From an uncultured Clostridia bacterium (GTDB lineage: Bacteria > Bacillota > Clostridia > Oscillospirales > Acutalibacteraceae), in NCBI GenBank assembly GCA_947166625.1, contig CAMVEX010000021.1:1-45329 (forward strand): a stretch of DNA of 45,329 nucleotides. Direction: 5' to 3'. Every line of letters starts with the position of its first letter. Within the stretch, counting starts at the first letter, position 1. A program made the translations under genes and the position numbers. The notes below the pieces were generated by a model. That model searched no databases, had not been told where the DNA came from, and saw only the letters and a list, made by a program, of their open reading frames with translations. This document shows positions 8,364 through 16,334 of the stretch, piece after piece.

Positions 8364-9101
8364 ATGTCAGGCCATTCCAAATGGAGCACTATCAAACGCA
8401 AAAAAGAAAAGACCGATAACGCGAGAGCGAAGGTCTTTACAAAGATAGGCAGAGAGATCGCCGTGGTTGTCCGCGAGGGCGGACCCGACCCGAGCTCAAA
8501 CTCAAAGCTCAAAGATGTAATCGCCAAGGCAAAGGCAAACAACGTGCCCAATGATAATATTGACAGGATCATCAAAAAGGCCGCGGGCGAGCAGGGCGGA
8601 GCCAATTACGAAAATATCGTTTATGAAGGCTATGGGCCCAAGGGAGTCGCCGTCATAGTCGAGGCGCTTACCGATAACAGAAACAGGACCGCCGGCGATG
8701 TGCGCCACTATTTTGATAAATTCGGCGGAAATATGGGTCAGAACGGCTCGGTTTCATTCCTTTTCAATAAACAGGGCGTTATCCTTATCGAGGCTGAGGG
8801 TGTAGATGAGGAGAAGCTTATGGAGGATGCTCTCGAGGCGGGCGCGGTCGATTTCCTCACCGATGACGGGATCTATGAGATCCGTACCGACCCATACGAT
8901 TGCGGAGCCATCAGCGAGGCTCTTGCCGCGAAGGGCTACAAATTCCTTTCAGCCGAGGCGGCATATATCCCCTCCACCTATGTCACCCTCACCGAGCAGG
9001 AAGATATGATAAATATGAATAAAATGCTCGATATGTTTGATGATAACGATGATATCCAGGGTGTGTGGCATAACTGGGAAAATACCGACGACGCAGAATA
9101 A
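8364..9101 (+). CDS. YebC/PmpR family protein
   Basis: A 245-residue protein of the YebC/PmpR family (TACO1-like). Members act as DNA-binding regulators or help ribosomes through difficult stretches such as proline runs. The start MSGHSKWSTIKRKK, the NVPNDNIDRIIKKA segment and YEGYGPKGVAVIVE are hallmarks. AGAGGT lies upstream. It is a single-gene unit with its own consensus promoter and a strong terminator. I leave out a symbol because yebC and yeeN/PmpR types are not easily separated by eye. Confidence 0.95.
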   Translation: MSGHSKWSTIKRKKEKTDNARAKVFTKIGREIAVVVREGGPDPSSNSKLKDVIAKAKANNVPNDNIDRIIKKAAGEQGGANYENIVYEGYGPKGVAVIVEALTDNRNRTAGDVRHYFDKFGGNMGQNGSVSFLFNKQGVILIEAEGVDEEKLMEDALEAGAVDFLTDDGIYEIRTDPYDCGAISEALAAKGYKFLSAEAAYIPSTYVTLTEQEDMINMNKMLDMFDDNDDIQGVWHNWENTDDAE

Positions 9102-9115
9102 TTTTCAGATCATTC

Positions 9116-9145
9116 TTCCCCCGATTCGCTCGGGGGAATTTTTAT
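9116..9145 (+). terminator. Intrinsic terminator after yebC-like gene
   Basis: Stem TTCCCCCG/CGGGGGAA (9116-9123 with 9131-9138) with a small loop and a run of T. Confidence 0.9.
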
Positions 9146-9167
9146 GCCCGGATATCATCGCCGCTCC

Positions 9168-9196
9168 TTGACAAAATATATACAATCGTATATAAT
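9168..9196 (+). promoter_or_regulatory. Consensus sigma-A promoter of queT
   Basis: TTGACA (9168-9173), 17-bp spacer, TATAAT (9191-9196), placing the transcript start at about the first base of the riboswitch. Confidence 0.92.
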
Positions 9197-9202
9197 GCAC
9201 CC

Positions 9203-9244
9203 CGTCAGTTCGAAACCATCCTGACGTAAAACAAAACTAAGGAG
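9203..9244 (+). promoter_or_regulatory. preQ1-I riboswitch
   Basis: A compact 42-nt element fits the preQ1 class I pattern. Stem CGTCAG/CTGACG (9203-9208 with 9221-9226) encloses TTCGAAACCATC. An A-rich tail and ACTAAGG follow, whose GG can pair with the CC in the loop to form the pseudoknot. That tail is also the ribosome binding site (AAGGAG) of the next gene, so ligand binding would hide it and block translation. The downstream gene is a QueT-type transporter, exactly the expected target. Confidence 0.87.
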
Positions 9245-9254
9245 ACAATTTAAG

Positions 9255-9797
9255 ATGAAAAACAAAAACAGGTTCATTGCCGTATCCGCAGTGATCGCGG
9301 CTCTTTATGCCGGGCTTTTTTATGCCCAGAGTCTTCTCCTGCCCGGGACGGCGACCATGGCTGTCCAGTTCAGGGCGGCCGAGGTGCTGAATGTGTTGGC
9401 GCTGTTTACCCCTGCCGCGATACCGGGTCTTACGATCGGCTGTATCATTTCAAATCTTTACAGCATCGGCTCGGGCCTTCCCCTCGATATGATATTCGGC
9501 TCATTGGCAACTCTCGGAGCCACGACCTGCATGTGGTTTTTGAGAAAGGTCAAAGTCGGCTCCTACCCTCTGCCCGCAATGCTTATGCCGGCAATATGGA
9601 ACGGGCTCATCATCGGCTGGGAAATCGAATTTTTCTTTATCGAAGGCAAATTTGAATGGCTCGGTTTTCTCACTCAGGGAGGGCTTGTTGCCCTCGGAGA
9701 GGTCGGGGTCATGCTCACCCTCGGCACCGCTCTCTATTATGTGATCGTAAAGAGAAATCTCGGCGAACGGCTTTTCGGAAACGATAAAATTCAATAA
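9255..9797 (+). CDS. queT: QueT-like transporter (queuosine-precursor ECF S component)
   Basis: A 180-residue membrane protein with about five hydrophobic segments. Family marks are the QFRAAEVLNVLALFTPAAIPGL stretch, the GCIISNLYS motif, and DMIFGSLATLGA. QueT proteins are substrate-binding (S) components of ECF importers that take up queuosine precursors. The energising ECF-A/T genes are not in the window and are usually shared and unlinked. The preQ1-I riboswitch directly upstream strongly supports the substrate. Confidence 0.9.
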   Translation: MKNKNRFIAVSAVIAALYAGLFYAQSLLLPGTATMAVQFRAAEVLNVLALFTPAAIPGLTIGCIISNLYSIGSGLPLDMIFGSLATLGATTCMWFLRKVKVGSYPLPAMLMPAIWNGLIIGWEIEFFFIEGKFEWLGFLTQGGLVALGEVGVMLTLGTALYYVIVKRNLGERLFGNDKIQ

Positions 9798-9804
9798 ATA
9801 CGAC

Positions 9805-9840
9805 AAACCGCGGCGATGTTAATTTCGCCGCGGTTTTTGA
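9805..9840 (+). terminator. Intrinsic terminator after queT
   Basis: Perfect 12-bp stem (9805-9816 with 9825-9836) ending in a T run. Confidence 0.92.
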
Positions 9841-9854
9841 AATATCTTAAAAAG

Positions 9855-9883
9855 TTGATTTATAATGATCTTTGTGATATAAT
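9855..9883 (+). promoter_or_regulatory. Sigma-A promoter of the 29-residue peptide gene
   Basis: TTGATT (9855-9860), 17-bp spacer, TATAAT (9878-9883) with a TG dinucleotide just upstream of the -10 box. Confidence 0.8.
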
Positions 9884-9924
9884 ATCATTATAACAAATAC
9901 CAATGTTCAGGGAGGAAATGAAAA

Positions 9925-10014
9925 ATGTTTGATTTTATCATGACGGCTTTTGACGGAATTGCGGATGTTATATCCTCATTCTTTGTAAGCATTCTGTTTT
10001 TTTTATTCAATTAA
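9925..10014 (+). CDS. Small hydrophobic peptide, 29 residues, function unknown
   Basis: The reading frame encodes 29 residues starting MFDFIMTAFDGIADVISS and ending in a phenylalanine-rich hydrophobic stretch with no basic residue. GGGAGGAAATG precedes the ATG. A four-codon frame starts seven bases earlier and overlaps it out of frame. The gene has its own promoter (9855-9883) and a strong terminator (10035-10070) with nothing else inside, which argues that it is expressed. It could be a single-span membrane peptide, a type I toxin-like peptide or a PSM-like amphipathic peptide. I recognise no family. Confidence 0.55.
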   Translation: MFDFIMTAFDGIADVISSFFVSILFFLFN

Positions 10015-10034
10015 AATCCGATACCGTGACAGAC

Positions 10035-10070
10035 GAAGCACCCGCCTTCTTTGCGGGTGCTTCATTTTAT
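10035..10070 (+). terminator. Intrinsic terminator after the small peptide gene
   Basis: Perfect 11-bp stem (10035-10045 with 10053-10063) followed by ATTTTATTAT. Confidence 0.92.
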
Positions 10071-10196
10071 TATCCGGAATTCCGGCGATTTTTTGAAAAA
10101 TCTGAAATATTAAGTTCAGATTAAGGTTTTGGATGTAATATGCACTCAAATAAAACGGCAAGCCGATTGGGCGGCAGGCTGTAAGGAGGTATTTTT

Positions 10197-11837
10197 ATGA
10201 AAAAAACGACAATGAAAATCGCAGCTTTGATCCTTTCTCTCATAATGACGGTGATATGCGCCGCACCTGCCGCGTTTGCCGCCGATACGCAGGCAGTCGA
10301 AAGCGATTCCGTTATCACATTCACCGAATCTGCCGCTTCCGTTACCTCGGGCAGCCCGGAGGGAGTTTCCGTGAGCGGCACCGATGTAAAAATCACCGCC
10401 GCCGGCGCTTATAAATTCACAGGCTCGTGTTCAAGCGGAACAATAACGGTCAAGAAAAATGTGACCGGAGTCACACTTATACTCGACGGGCTTACGCTCG
10501 GCGCGACCGCGACCGCTCCCATTACCTGCAATAAAGGCAGTCAAGTGACGATCTTCGCCGCAGACGGCTCCGTCAACACCCTGTCGGATGATGAATATAA
10601 TAATGATGATATCTACACCGACGCCGACGCTTATCCTGATATTGAGAATGCCGTGATCAAATGCAAAGACGGCTCGAATGTAACTCTTTGCGGCACAGGC
10701 ACTCTGAATATTGATTCCTACGGCAAAAACGGGATCAAGGGCGGATATGATCTTTATGAAGAGGATTCCGACGGCAATGTTACGGATACTCTGCTTTCAA
10801 CAGCTTCACTCACGATAAAGGATTTGACCCTCAATGTCACAGCCAATGTGAATGACGGGATAAAATCCGACAAAGAGCTCAATATCTTATCGGGCAACAT
10901 CACGGTTTCAGCCGCCGATGACGGAATAAAGAGCGATTACACTCTCAATATCGGCGCCGAAGGAACAGACGGGCCTTCCGTTACCGTCTCAAAGAGCAAT
11001 GAAGGCATAGAGGCGGCGACATTAAATGTATATTCCGGCAATATCACCGTCAACGCGACGGATGACGGCATAAACGCCGCAAACAGCGACCTGACAAATT
11101 ATTCATTCTCATATAATCAATACGGCGGTTTTGTTTATGTTAACTGCCAAAACGGCGACGGCGTTGATTCCAACGGCTCGGTAAATCTTGCCGGCGGCAC
11201 TCTTGAGGTGTTCTCCCCCTCACAGGGCGACGGCGATCCCATTGATTCGGATAAAGGTATCGTGCTCGGCGGAGCAACCGTTCTCGCGGTAGGGCATAAC
11301 GCAATGATGCAGAGCATTACTGCATCGACCCCCTATGTGGTATTCGGTGCATCGTCATCCGGTATGGGTGCAGGAGGAATGGGCCCGGGCAGAAACAGTG
11401 TAAACTCCGTGTCAAGCGAAACCGAAGCTTTCGGATTCGGAAACAGCGGAACAACGCTTGTGAAGGCGGGCAACACGATAGCGGTCAAGGATTCATCGGG
11501 TAATACATTATATTCGTCAACCGCGGTGCGTGACGCAAGCTATGTTTTATTTGCAAGCCCTTCGCTCAAATCGGACTCAAGCTACACGCTTTATTCCGGC
11601 TCAAGCTCCGTCGCGACCTCATCGGCAGGCAGCGCCTCGTCCGGAGGAAATCAGGGAGGTTTTCCCGGCCAGCAGGGCGGCAACGATTTTCCCGGCTCCC
11701 CCGACAACACAAACAATACGGACACCGCTGAAAACACAGACAGTTCAAGCGCGTTTTCGGGAATCCTGTCATTCTTCGGCAATGTGATCTCGTGGTTTTC
11801 ACGCATTGTCAATTGGATCGTCGGTTTGTTTGCGTAA
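10197..11837 (+). CDS. Secreted Cthe_2159-like carbohydrate-binding domain protein
   Basis: A 546-residue exported protein with a signal peptide ending near APAAFA (about 1-29). The body carries repeated NDGIKSD, DDGIKSD, NEGIEA and DDGINA motifs at each turn, characteristic of the Cthe_2159 right-handed beta-helix family, whose founding member binds cellulose and acidic polysaccharides with calcium. A Gly/Ser/Met-rich segment (about 385-400) and a low-complexity Ser/Gly/Asn linker (about 475-515) precede a hydrophobic C-terminal helix (ISWFSRIVNWIVGLF). AAGGAGG precedes the ATG. No clear promoter was found in 10071-10196. A cell-surface role is inferred. Confidence 0.85.
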   Translation: MKKTTMKIAALILSLIMTVICAAPAAFAADTQAVESDSVITFTESAASVTSGSPEGVSVSGTDVKITAAGAYKFTGSCSSGTITVKKNVTGVTLILDGLTLGATATAPITCNKGSQVTIFAADGSVNTLSDDEYNNDDIYTDADAYPDIENAVIKCKDGSNVTLCGTGTLNIDSYGKNGIKGGYDLYEEDSDGNVTDTLLSTASLTIKDLTLNVTANVNDGIKSDKELNILSGNITVSAADDGIKSDYTLNIGAEGTDGPSVTVSKSNEGIEAATLNVYSGNITVNATDDGINAANSDLTNYSFSYNQYGGFVYVNCQNGDGVDSNGSVNLAGGTLEVFSPSQGDGDPIDSDKGIVLGGATVLAVGHNAMMQSITASTPYVVFGASSSGMGAGGMGPGRNSVNSVSSETEAFGFGNSGTTLVKAGNTIAVKDSSGNTLYSSTAVRDASYVLFASPSLKSDSSYTLYSGSSSVATSSAGSASSGGNQGGFPGQQGGNDFPGSPDNTNNTDTAENTDSSSAFSGILSFFGNVISWFSRIVNWIVGLFA

Positions 11838-11868
11838 ATGCGGCGAAACAGCATAGGGGCATAATTCA

Positions 11869-11905
11869 AGCCTGTCAGTTCAGCGAACTGACAGGCTGTT
11901 CTTTA
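11869..11905 (+). terminator. Intrinsic terminator after the beta-helix protein gene
   Basis: Perfect 13-bp stem (11869-11881 with 11885-11897), tail GTTCTTTATT on the plus strand. The gene on the other strand ends 10 bp away, so it may serve both directions, though the minus-strand tail is weaker. Confidence 0.8.
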
Positions 11906-11906
11906 T

Positions 11907-13775
11907 TCAGTCTTTTCTCGGCATTTTTATATTGACATTGCGGGGCACATTATCCTCACACATCTTTTGGAGCCTTTCGTAATTTTCCTTCGGGATCACG
12001 GGGTTGCCCTTTGAAAAGCTCGGAATGATCTCGTTTTCGGGATTTTTGGGATCGGTCGTGCGCGTGTCGTTTCTCCATTTATCGCGCTCTTCTTTATTCC
12101 TGAGATTGGGGACAGCCATGGGCTTGCCGCCCTCAAGAGCGCTGAAATATCCGAAAAGACCGGGCAGGAACATATCCATCGCCTCATATACATCTATCAC
12201 ATCGGCGTTTTTGTTGCCTCTGATCCTCTGCACCATATTATACATAATGTAGTAATCTGATCCGCCGTGATAATATTCCGCGGTTCTTTTGCTCAGATCG
12301 TCATCGGTATCGTATTCAACGGCCTGATTGCCGGCATTCTCACCGTCATATTTATCAACATTCAGATACATGCTCTGAGTGCTGTTTTTGGTCTTGTCAT
12401 CCTCTCTCGCGCTCTCTGCTCTGCCCTTAGAGCCGTAAACACAATACCAGAGCGAATTCTTTGAGGGGCCTACGCCGTGAAGGCTCTTGAGCAGCGCGCC
12501 GCTCTCAAGGGTCACCATCTCAACGGCAAATCCGCCTGCCTTGGCGCCCATTCTCCACATTCTGTCATTGAACGGGCCTTCGAATCCCGTTACGCTGACC
12601 GGCCTTTCGCCCGCGATATGGATCAGAGGACCGAGCGAATGAGTGCAGTAATAGAAGGCGGACATCGTGTTTCTCCAGTGGTTTTCGTCGCCGCGGGTGA
12701 GAAAATGCCAGCCGTCCTCGCAGTTATGCATATATTCGCCCTCGCCGTATTCAAATTTACCGAGAACGCCCTCGCGATAAAGCTTTCTCATCGTCTTCGG
12801 AGCGGGCATAAAGCAGCTGTTTTCGCCGTAAACATAAATTTTGCCCGTTTCCTCAATGGTTTCTATGAGCTCGACCGCTTCTTTCATATTCTGGCAGGGG
12901 AGAAGCTCCGATAAAACGTGCTTGCCCGCGCGCATCGCTTTGATCGCAAACGGTGTATGCTCATTTGCATAGTTTGCGAGAACGACCGCCTCAAAATCGC
13001 ATTTGAGGAATTCGTCATAATCCGTGAAATACTTGATCTTATCTTCGCCGAATTGCTTTTTCATCTTGTCGAGAGCGGGCTCGAAGCTGTCGCAGATCGC
13101 GATAAGCTCAGCGTTATCCGACGCCTCGCAATATCTCATCATATCGCTGCCTCTGCCTGCGCCGACCACGCCGAATTTAACTTTCTCAGCCTTGGATTTG
13201 CGCACGATATTTTTGTAGAATGTGCCGTCCTCATAATACATTTCAATGCTGTCTATGTCTCTCTCTTCAAGCACATCTTGCCAGCGCTCTTCCATGCCTA
13301 TATCGTATTCAACGGGCTTGAAGCCGGCGTTGATATAGCCGGTGACGGCGGCCTTGCGCCATTCATCGGTGGTGAGCTGAATATGATGAAGGTCAAACTG
13401 TGAAAGATGCTTCAGCGCTATCATCGTGAGATATTTTGAGAGACCCTTGCCCCTGAAATCATCCCTTATGGCTACCATGTGAACATCGCCTGCGTTATTT
13501 TCTTTCATCACAAAAGCGGTCACGGTGCCGATATGCTCGCCGTTATAATCGAGGAAGAATACGTCTCTCTCGGGGTCTATATCCTCCTCGGCGGCTATTG
13601 CGCTACCGAAGCCGCTGTAGCCGTCATGCCCGTCGCCGACAAGCCCGTTGCGGCAGATCTCGACCCAGGCGTCTCTGTCTGCGACGGTTTTATAATTTGA
13701 AACCGAGTATCCTTCAGGAAGCTCGTATTCTTTTATCGGAGATCCGGGAAACCAATACATTTTTAATTGAGCCAT
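11907..13775 (-). CDS. GNAT acetyltransferase fused to Gfo/Idh/MocA oxidoreductase
   Basis: A 622-residue two-domain protein. Residues about 20-170 form a GNAT domain with the acetyl-CoA loop RGKGLS near 108 (preceded by VAIRDDF). From about 198 a Gfo/Idh/MocA dehydrogenase follows with the NAD(P) loop GVVGAGRGSDM, then NYANEHTPFAIKAMRAGKHVLSE. The family's EKP motif, whose lysine is catalytic in characterised members, is replaced by ELLPC, so ordinary sugar dehydrogenase chemistry is in doubt. A TTGAAA-17-TATAAT promoter lies upstream and GAGGTT precedes the ATG. The gene stands alone. Substrate unknown. Confidence 0.85.
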   Translation of the reverse strand: MAQLKMYWFPGSPIKEYELPEGYSVSNYKTVADRDAWVEICRNGLVGDGHDGYSGFGSAIAAEEDIDPERDVFFLDYNGEHIGTVTAFVMKENNAGDVHMVAIRDDFRGKGLSKYLTMIALKHLSQFDLHHIQLTTDEWRKAAVTGYINAGFKPVEYDIGMEERWQDVLEERDIDSIEMYYEDGTFYKNIVRKSKAEKVKFGVVGAGRGSDMMRYCEASDNAELIAICDSFEPALDKMKKQFGEDKIKYFTDYDEFLKCDFEAVVLANYANEHTPFAIKAMRAGKHVLSELLPCQNMKEAVELIETIEETGKIYVYGENSCFMPAPKTMRKLYREGVLGKFEYGEGEYMHNCEDGWHFLTRGDENHWRNTMSAFYYCTHSLGPLIHIAGERPVSVTGFEGPFNDRMWRMGAKAGGFAVEMVTLESGALLKSLHGVGPSKNSLWYCVYGSKGRAESAREDDKTKNSTQSMYLNVDKYDGENAGNQAVEYDTDDDLSKRTAEYYHGGSDYYIMYNMVQRIRGNKNADVIDVYEAMDMFLPGLFGYFSALEGGKPMAVPNLRNKEERDKWRNDTRTTDPKNPENEIIPSFSKGNPVIPKENYERLQKMCEDNVPRNVNIKMPRKD

Positions 13776-13819
13776 AGTTTAACCTCGCTTTTAATGGATT
13801 TGAGCAACGCTCCGTGGAA

Positions 13820-13848
13820 ATTATATCACTCAAAAAAATGTATTTCAA
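13820..13848 (-). promoter_or_regulatory. Sigma-A promoter of the GNAT-oxidoreductase fusion
   Basis: On the minus strand: TTGAAA (13843-13848), 17-bp spacer, TATAAT (13820-13825). Confidence 0.82.
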
Positions 13849-13867
13849 TATTCACGCCCGATTTTTC

Positions 13868-13896
13868 TTGCCAAGTTTACAATTAAATGATATTAT
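13868..13896 (+). promoter_or_regulatory. Sigma-A promoter of the zinc-ribbon membrane protein gene
   Basis: TTGCCA (13868-13873), 17-bp spacer, TATTAT (13891-13896). Back to back with the minus-strand promoter at 13820-13848. Confidence 0.7.
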
Positions 13897-13919
13897 CTAA
13901 CCGTAAGGAGGAGAGGCGT

Positions 13920-15491
13920 ATGATTAACTGCCCGAATTGCGGAGCGGGAATGTATTTTGATATTAAATCCCAACTGCTTCGCTGCGGCTCGTGCGACGCA
14001 AAAATGCCGGTGGCGGATTATAAAAAAGATATTGAAGCCGAGGAGCATACATACGAAAATACCGTCTGTATCTGCAAATCCTGCGGGGCGCAGCTTATGG
14101 CTCCCGGCGAGCAGGCTACGGCATTCTGCCCGTACTGCGGTAATCAGTCGATGATCCCGTCAAGGATAAAAGCCTTCAAAACCAACAAGATCATACCCTT
14201 CAAAAAGACCCGGGAGGATATAGAGAAAAGCTTTGAAAACTACACTAAGCATAAGCTTTTTCTTCCGAAGGATTATAAAGAAAACAGCGGCACCGATTCT
14301 TTCAGAGGGGTGTATATTCCCCATTACAATTACAAGGTGAATTTTGAGCCCGGCACCTTTGAAACCTTTGCCCATCATGATTTCAATGAGGGAAACAAGA
14401 GCCATCATGTCACCTATATGAATGAGGTCACGACTCCGGGCGGATACGCTCAGGATATAGTGAGAGACGCTTCCGAAGCGTTTGACGACAGCTTTGCCGC
14501 TGCGATAGCGCCCTATTCTCATTCCGAAGCCGTGACATTCAGAGAGGGATATATCGGTGATTTTTATGCCGATATCCCGAGCGTCGGAGAGGACGCTTAT
14601 TCCGATGAGGTGATGCAGGAGGCGGTTGACGAGCTTAAAGAAAAAATCACCGGAGCCTGCGCAAAAAAAGAGATGGAGCATGATTTTGATAATAAAAAGC
14701 TCGCTTTGAGGGTCAGACCCGATTCGGCGAGAGCCGACCTCTACCCCGTATGGTTTATGACCAGGAAAATGAAGCGCGGCAGAGTGGCTTATGCCGTAGC
14801 GAACGGGCAGACGGGAAAAATCGCAATGGATCTCCCCGTCAGCAAAGGCAGATTTTTCCTTACCGCCGCGGCTCTCACTCTCGCCTTTTTTATCCTGACT
14901 TCCATTGCCTTCGGATTTATGATGCCCGGCACTTTATCGGGGATATGCAGCATTTTGCTCGCTGTTTCATTTGTGATACTCTGCGTTTCGGGCTACAAGA
15001 TCCGCAAGCGCGAAAGTATGAGATCATCCGTCAAACAGGAGGGGCCGAAACTCCCCGATGTCAAGCCGAAGCTTGAAAAGTTTAAAAAAGGGGTCTCAAC
15101 ATCTACCATCGTCATATCTGCGCTTATAATCGTAAGGTGCATTCCGATTTTCAGATCGCTTAATTTTTCCGCGAGGATCCCGGTCATACTGTGTATAGTC
15201 GGCCTTATAACGGGTGCAATCGCCTTCGTTGCCCTGATCTCTCTTACCGGGTCGGACGGCTCCTTCGGAAAGCTGATCGTAAACGGGGTGTTGAGCATCG
15301 TATTCCTTGCCGCCTGCCTGATACTCAATATCAGAAAACCGTTTCAGGATTATTATTACATAGGCGCGGCGTTTATTTCGCAAGCGCTCGTTATCATAAA
15401 CTGCCTGAGCGTTATCGGGCTGTTTGACAGGCTTTGCACCCACCCAGCGCCCGATTTCTTCAGCAGAAAGGGGGCGGCTCAGGATGATTAA
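13920..15491 (+). CDS. Zinc-ribbon membrane protein of unknown function
   Basis: A 523-residue protein with two zinc ribbons at the N terminus (CPNC...CGSC within residues 4-26, and CKSC...CPYC within about 50-75). A soluble middle region contains RGVYIPHYNYKV and DLYPVWFMTRK. About five membrane segments fill the C-terminal third. ATG 13920 follows AAGGAGGAG; eleven further in-frame codons upstream have no such site. Proteins of this kind are often annotated as TFIIB-type zinc-ribbon proteins, but no activity is established. The stop overlaps the start of the next gene, a TPM-domain protein, so the pair is probably co-translated. Confidence 0.82.
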   Translation: MINCPNCGAGMYFDIKSQLLRCGSCDAKMPVADYKKDIEAEEHTYENTVCICKSCGAQLMAPGEQATAFCPYCGNQSMIPSRIKAFKTNKIIPFKKTREDIEKSFENYTKHKLFLPKDYKENSGTDSFRGVYIPHYNYKVNFEPGTFETFAHHDFNEGNKSHHVTYMNEVTTPGGYAQDIVRDASEAFDDSFAAAIAPYSHSEAVTFREGYIGDFYADIPSVGEDAYSDEVMQEAVDELKEKITGACAKKEMEHDFDNKKLALRVRPDSARADLYPVWFMTRKMKRGRVAYAVANGQTGKIAMDLPVSKGRFFLTAAALTLAFFILTSIAFGFMMPGTLSGICSILLAVSFVILCVSGYKIRKRESMRSSVKQEGPKLPDVKPKLEKFKKGVSTSTIVISALIIVRCIPIFRSLNFSARIPVILCIVGLITGAIAFVALISLTGSDGSFGKLIVNGVLSIVFLAACLILNIRKPFQDYYYIGAAFISQALVIINCLSVIGLFDRLCTHPAPDFFSRKGAAQDD

Positions 15492-16233
15492 AAGAATTGC
15501 GGCTGTCATGATTCTCGCGATCCTGCTCCCTTCGGCCTTTACGCTTTCTGCCGGCGCGGACGGCGGATATGAAATCATAATTGAAGATTCCGCCGGGCTT
15601 TTTTCGCAGGAGCAGACCGTAATGCTCACGGAGCAGCTCCGTGAGGTTTTGACTTACGGTAACGCCGCGGTTGTGACTATGGATAAACACAGCTACGAGA
15701 GCACCGACTCCCTCGCGAGAAACAGATATTCATGGATGTTCGGTCGGGAATCCGGTGTGATGTTCGTCATAGATATGTATCTGAGGAATATCTATATTTA
15801 CTGCGACGGTGAAATACACAGAGTCATCAATACGCGGCGGGCAAATGAGATAACGGATAACACCTATCGCCTTGCCTCACAGGGCAAATACTACGAATGC
15901 GTGAGCGAAAGCTATAAGCAGATCATCACTCTGCTTGAGGGCGGCAGGATCTTCACCCCGATGAAATATGTCGCTTATTTTTTCATTTCCCTCGGACTTG
16001 CGCTGATGATATGTATTATAGTCGTTATGGTGCAGAGGCGTCTTCCGAAGCTGCTGAAAGATAAAAACGGGAATGAGATCGACGGCGTTAAAACCGAGCT
16101 TCCGCTGTCGGTAAAAACTCATTTTCTCGCCGATAAGGTCACCGTAAAATCCTCCGGAGGAGGCTCGGGCTCGCGCGGCGGCGGAGGCGGAGGCGGCGGA
16201 GGTCACGGAGGCGGCGGAGGCCACGGCTTCTGA
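15484..16233 (+). CDS. TPM-domain membrane protein with glycine-rich tail
   Basis: A 249-residue protein with a signal peptide (about 1-24), a TPM/YgcG-like domain (about 30-145, beginning EIIIEDSAGLFSQEQ), one transmembrane helix near 160-180, and a tail of almost pure glycine with histidines ending GHGF. TPM proteins are linked to membrane or photosystem quality control, but bacterial roles are poorly defined. ATG 15484 overlaps the end of the previous gene and follows AAAGGGGGCGG; the frame extends upstream without support. The tail resembles those of bacterial YgcG-like proteins. Confidence 0.83.
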   Translation: MIKRIAAVMILAILLPSAFTLSAGADGGYEIIIEDSAGLFSQEQTVMLTEQLREVLTYGNAAVVTMDKHSYESTDSLARNRYSWMFGRESGVMFVIDMYLRNIYIYCDGEIHRVINTRRANEITDNTYRLASQGKYYECVSESYKQIITLLEGGRIFTPMKYVAYFFISLGLALMICIIVVMVQRRLPKLLKDKNGNEIDGVKTELPLSVKTHFLADKVTVKSSGGGSGSRGGGGGGGGGHGGGGGHGF

Positions 16234-16274
16234 TAACGTGATTTTAACTTACTGTGAATTATTCCGCTTATTCA

Positions 16275-16303
16275 TTGACTTTGTTCCCCGTTTATTGTAT
16301 AAA
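16275..16303 (+). promoter_or_regulatory. Sigma-A promoter of the HD-domain gene
   Basis: TTGACT (16275-16280), 17-bp spacer, TATAAA (16298-16303). Confidence 0.78.
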
Positions 16304-16334
16304 TAACGGGAATAACCGAAACGAGGAAAACAAA

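Noticed and set aside
16174-16230. Glycine tail of the TPM protein as a sequencing artefact
   Set aside because: The frame is kept through to a natural stop, GGC/GGA codons are mixed, and such tails are usual in this family.
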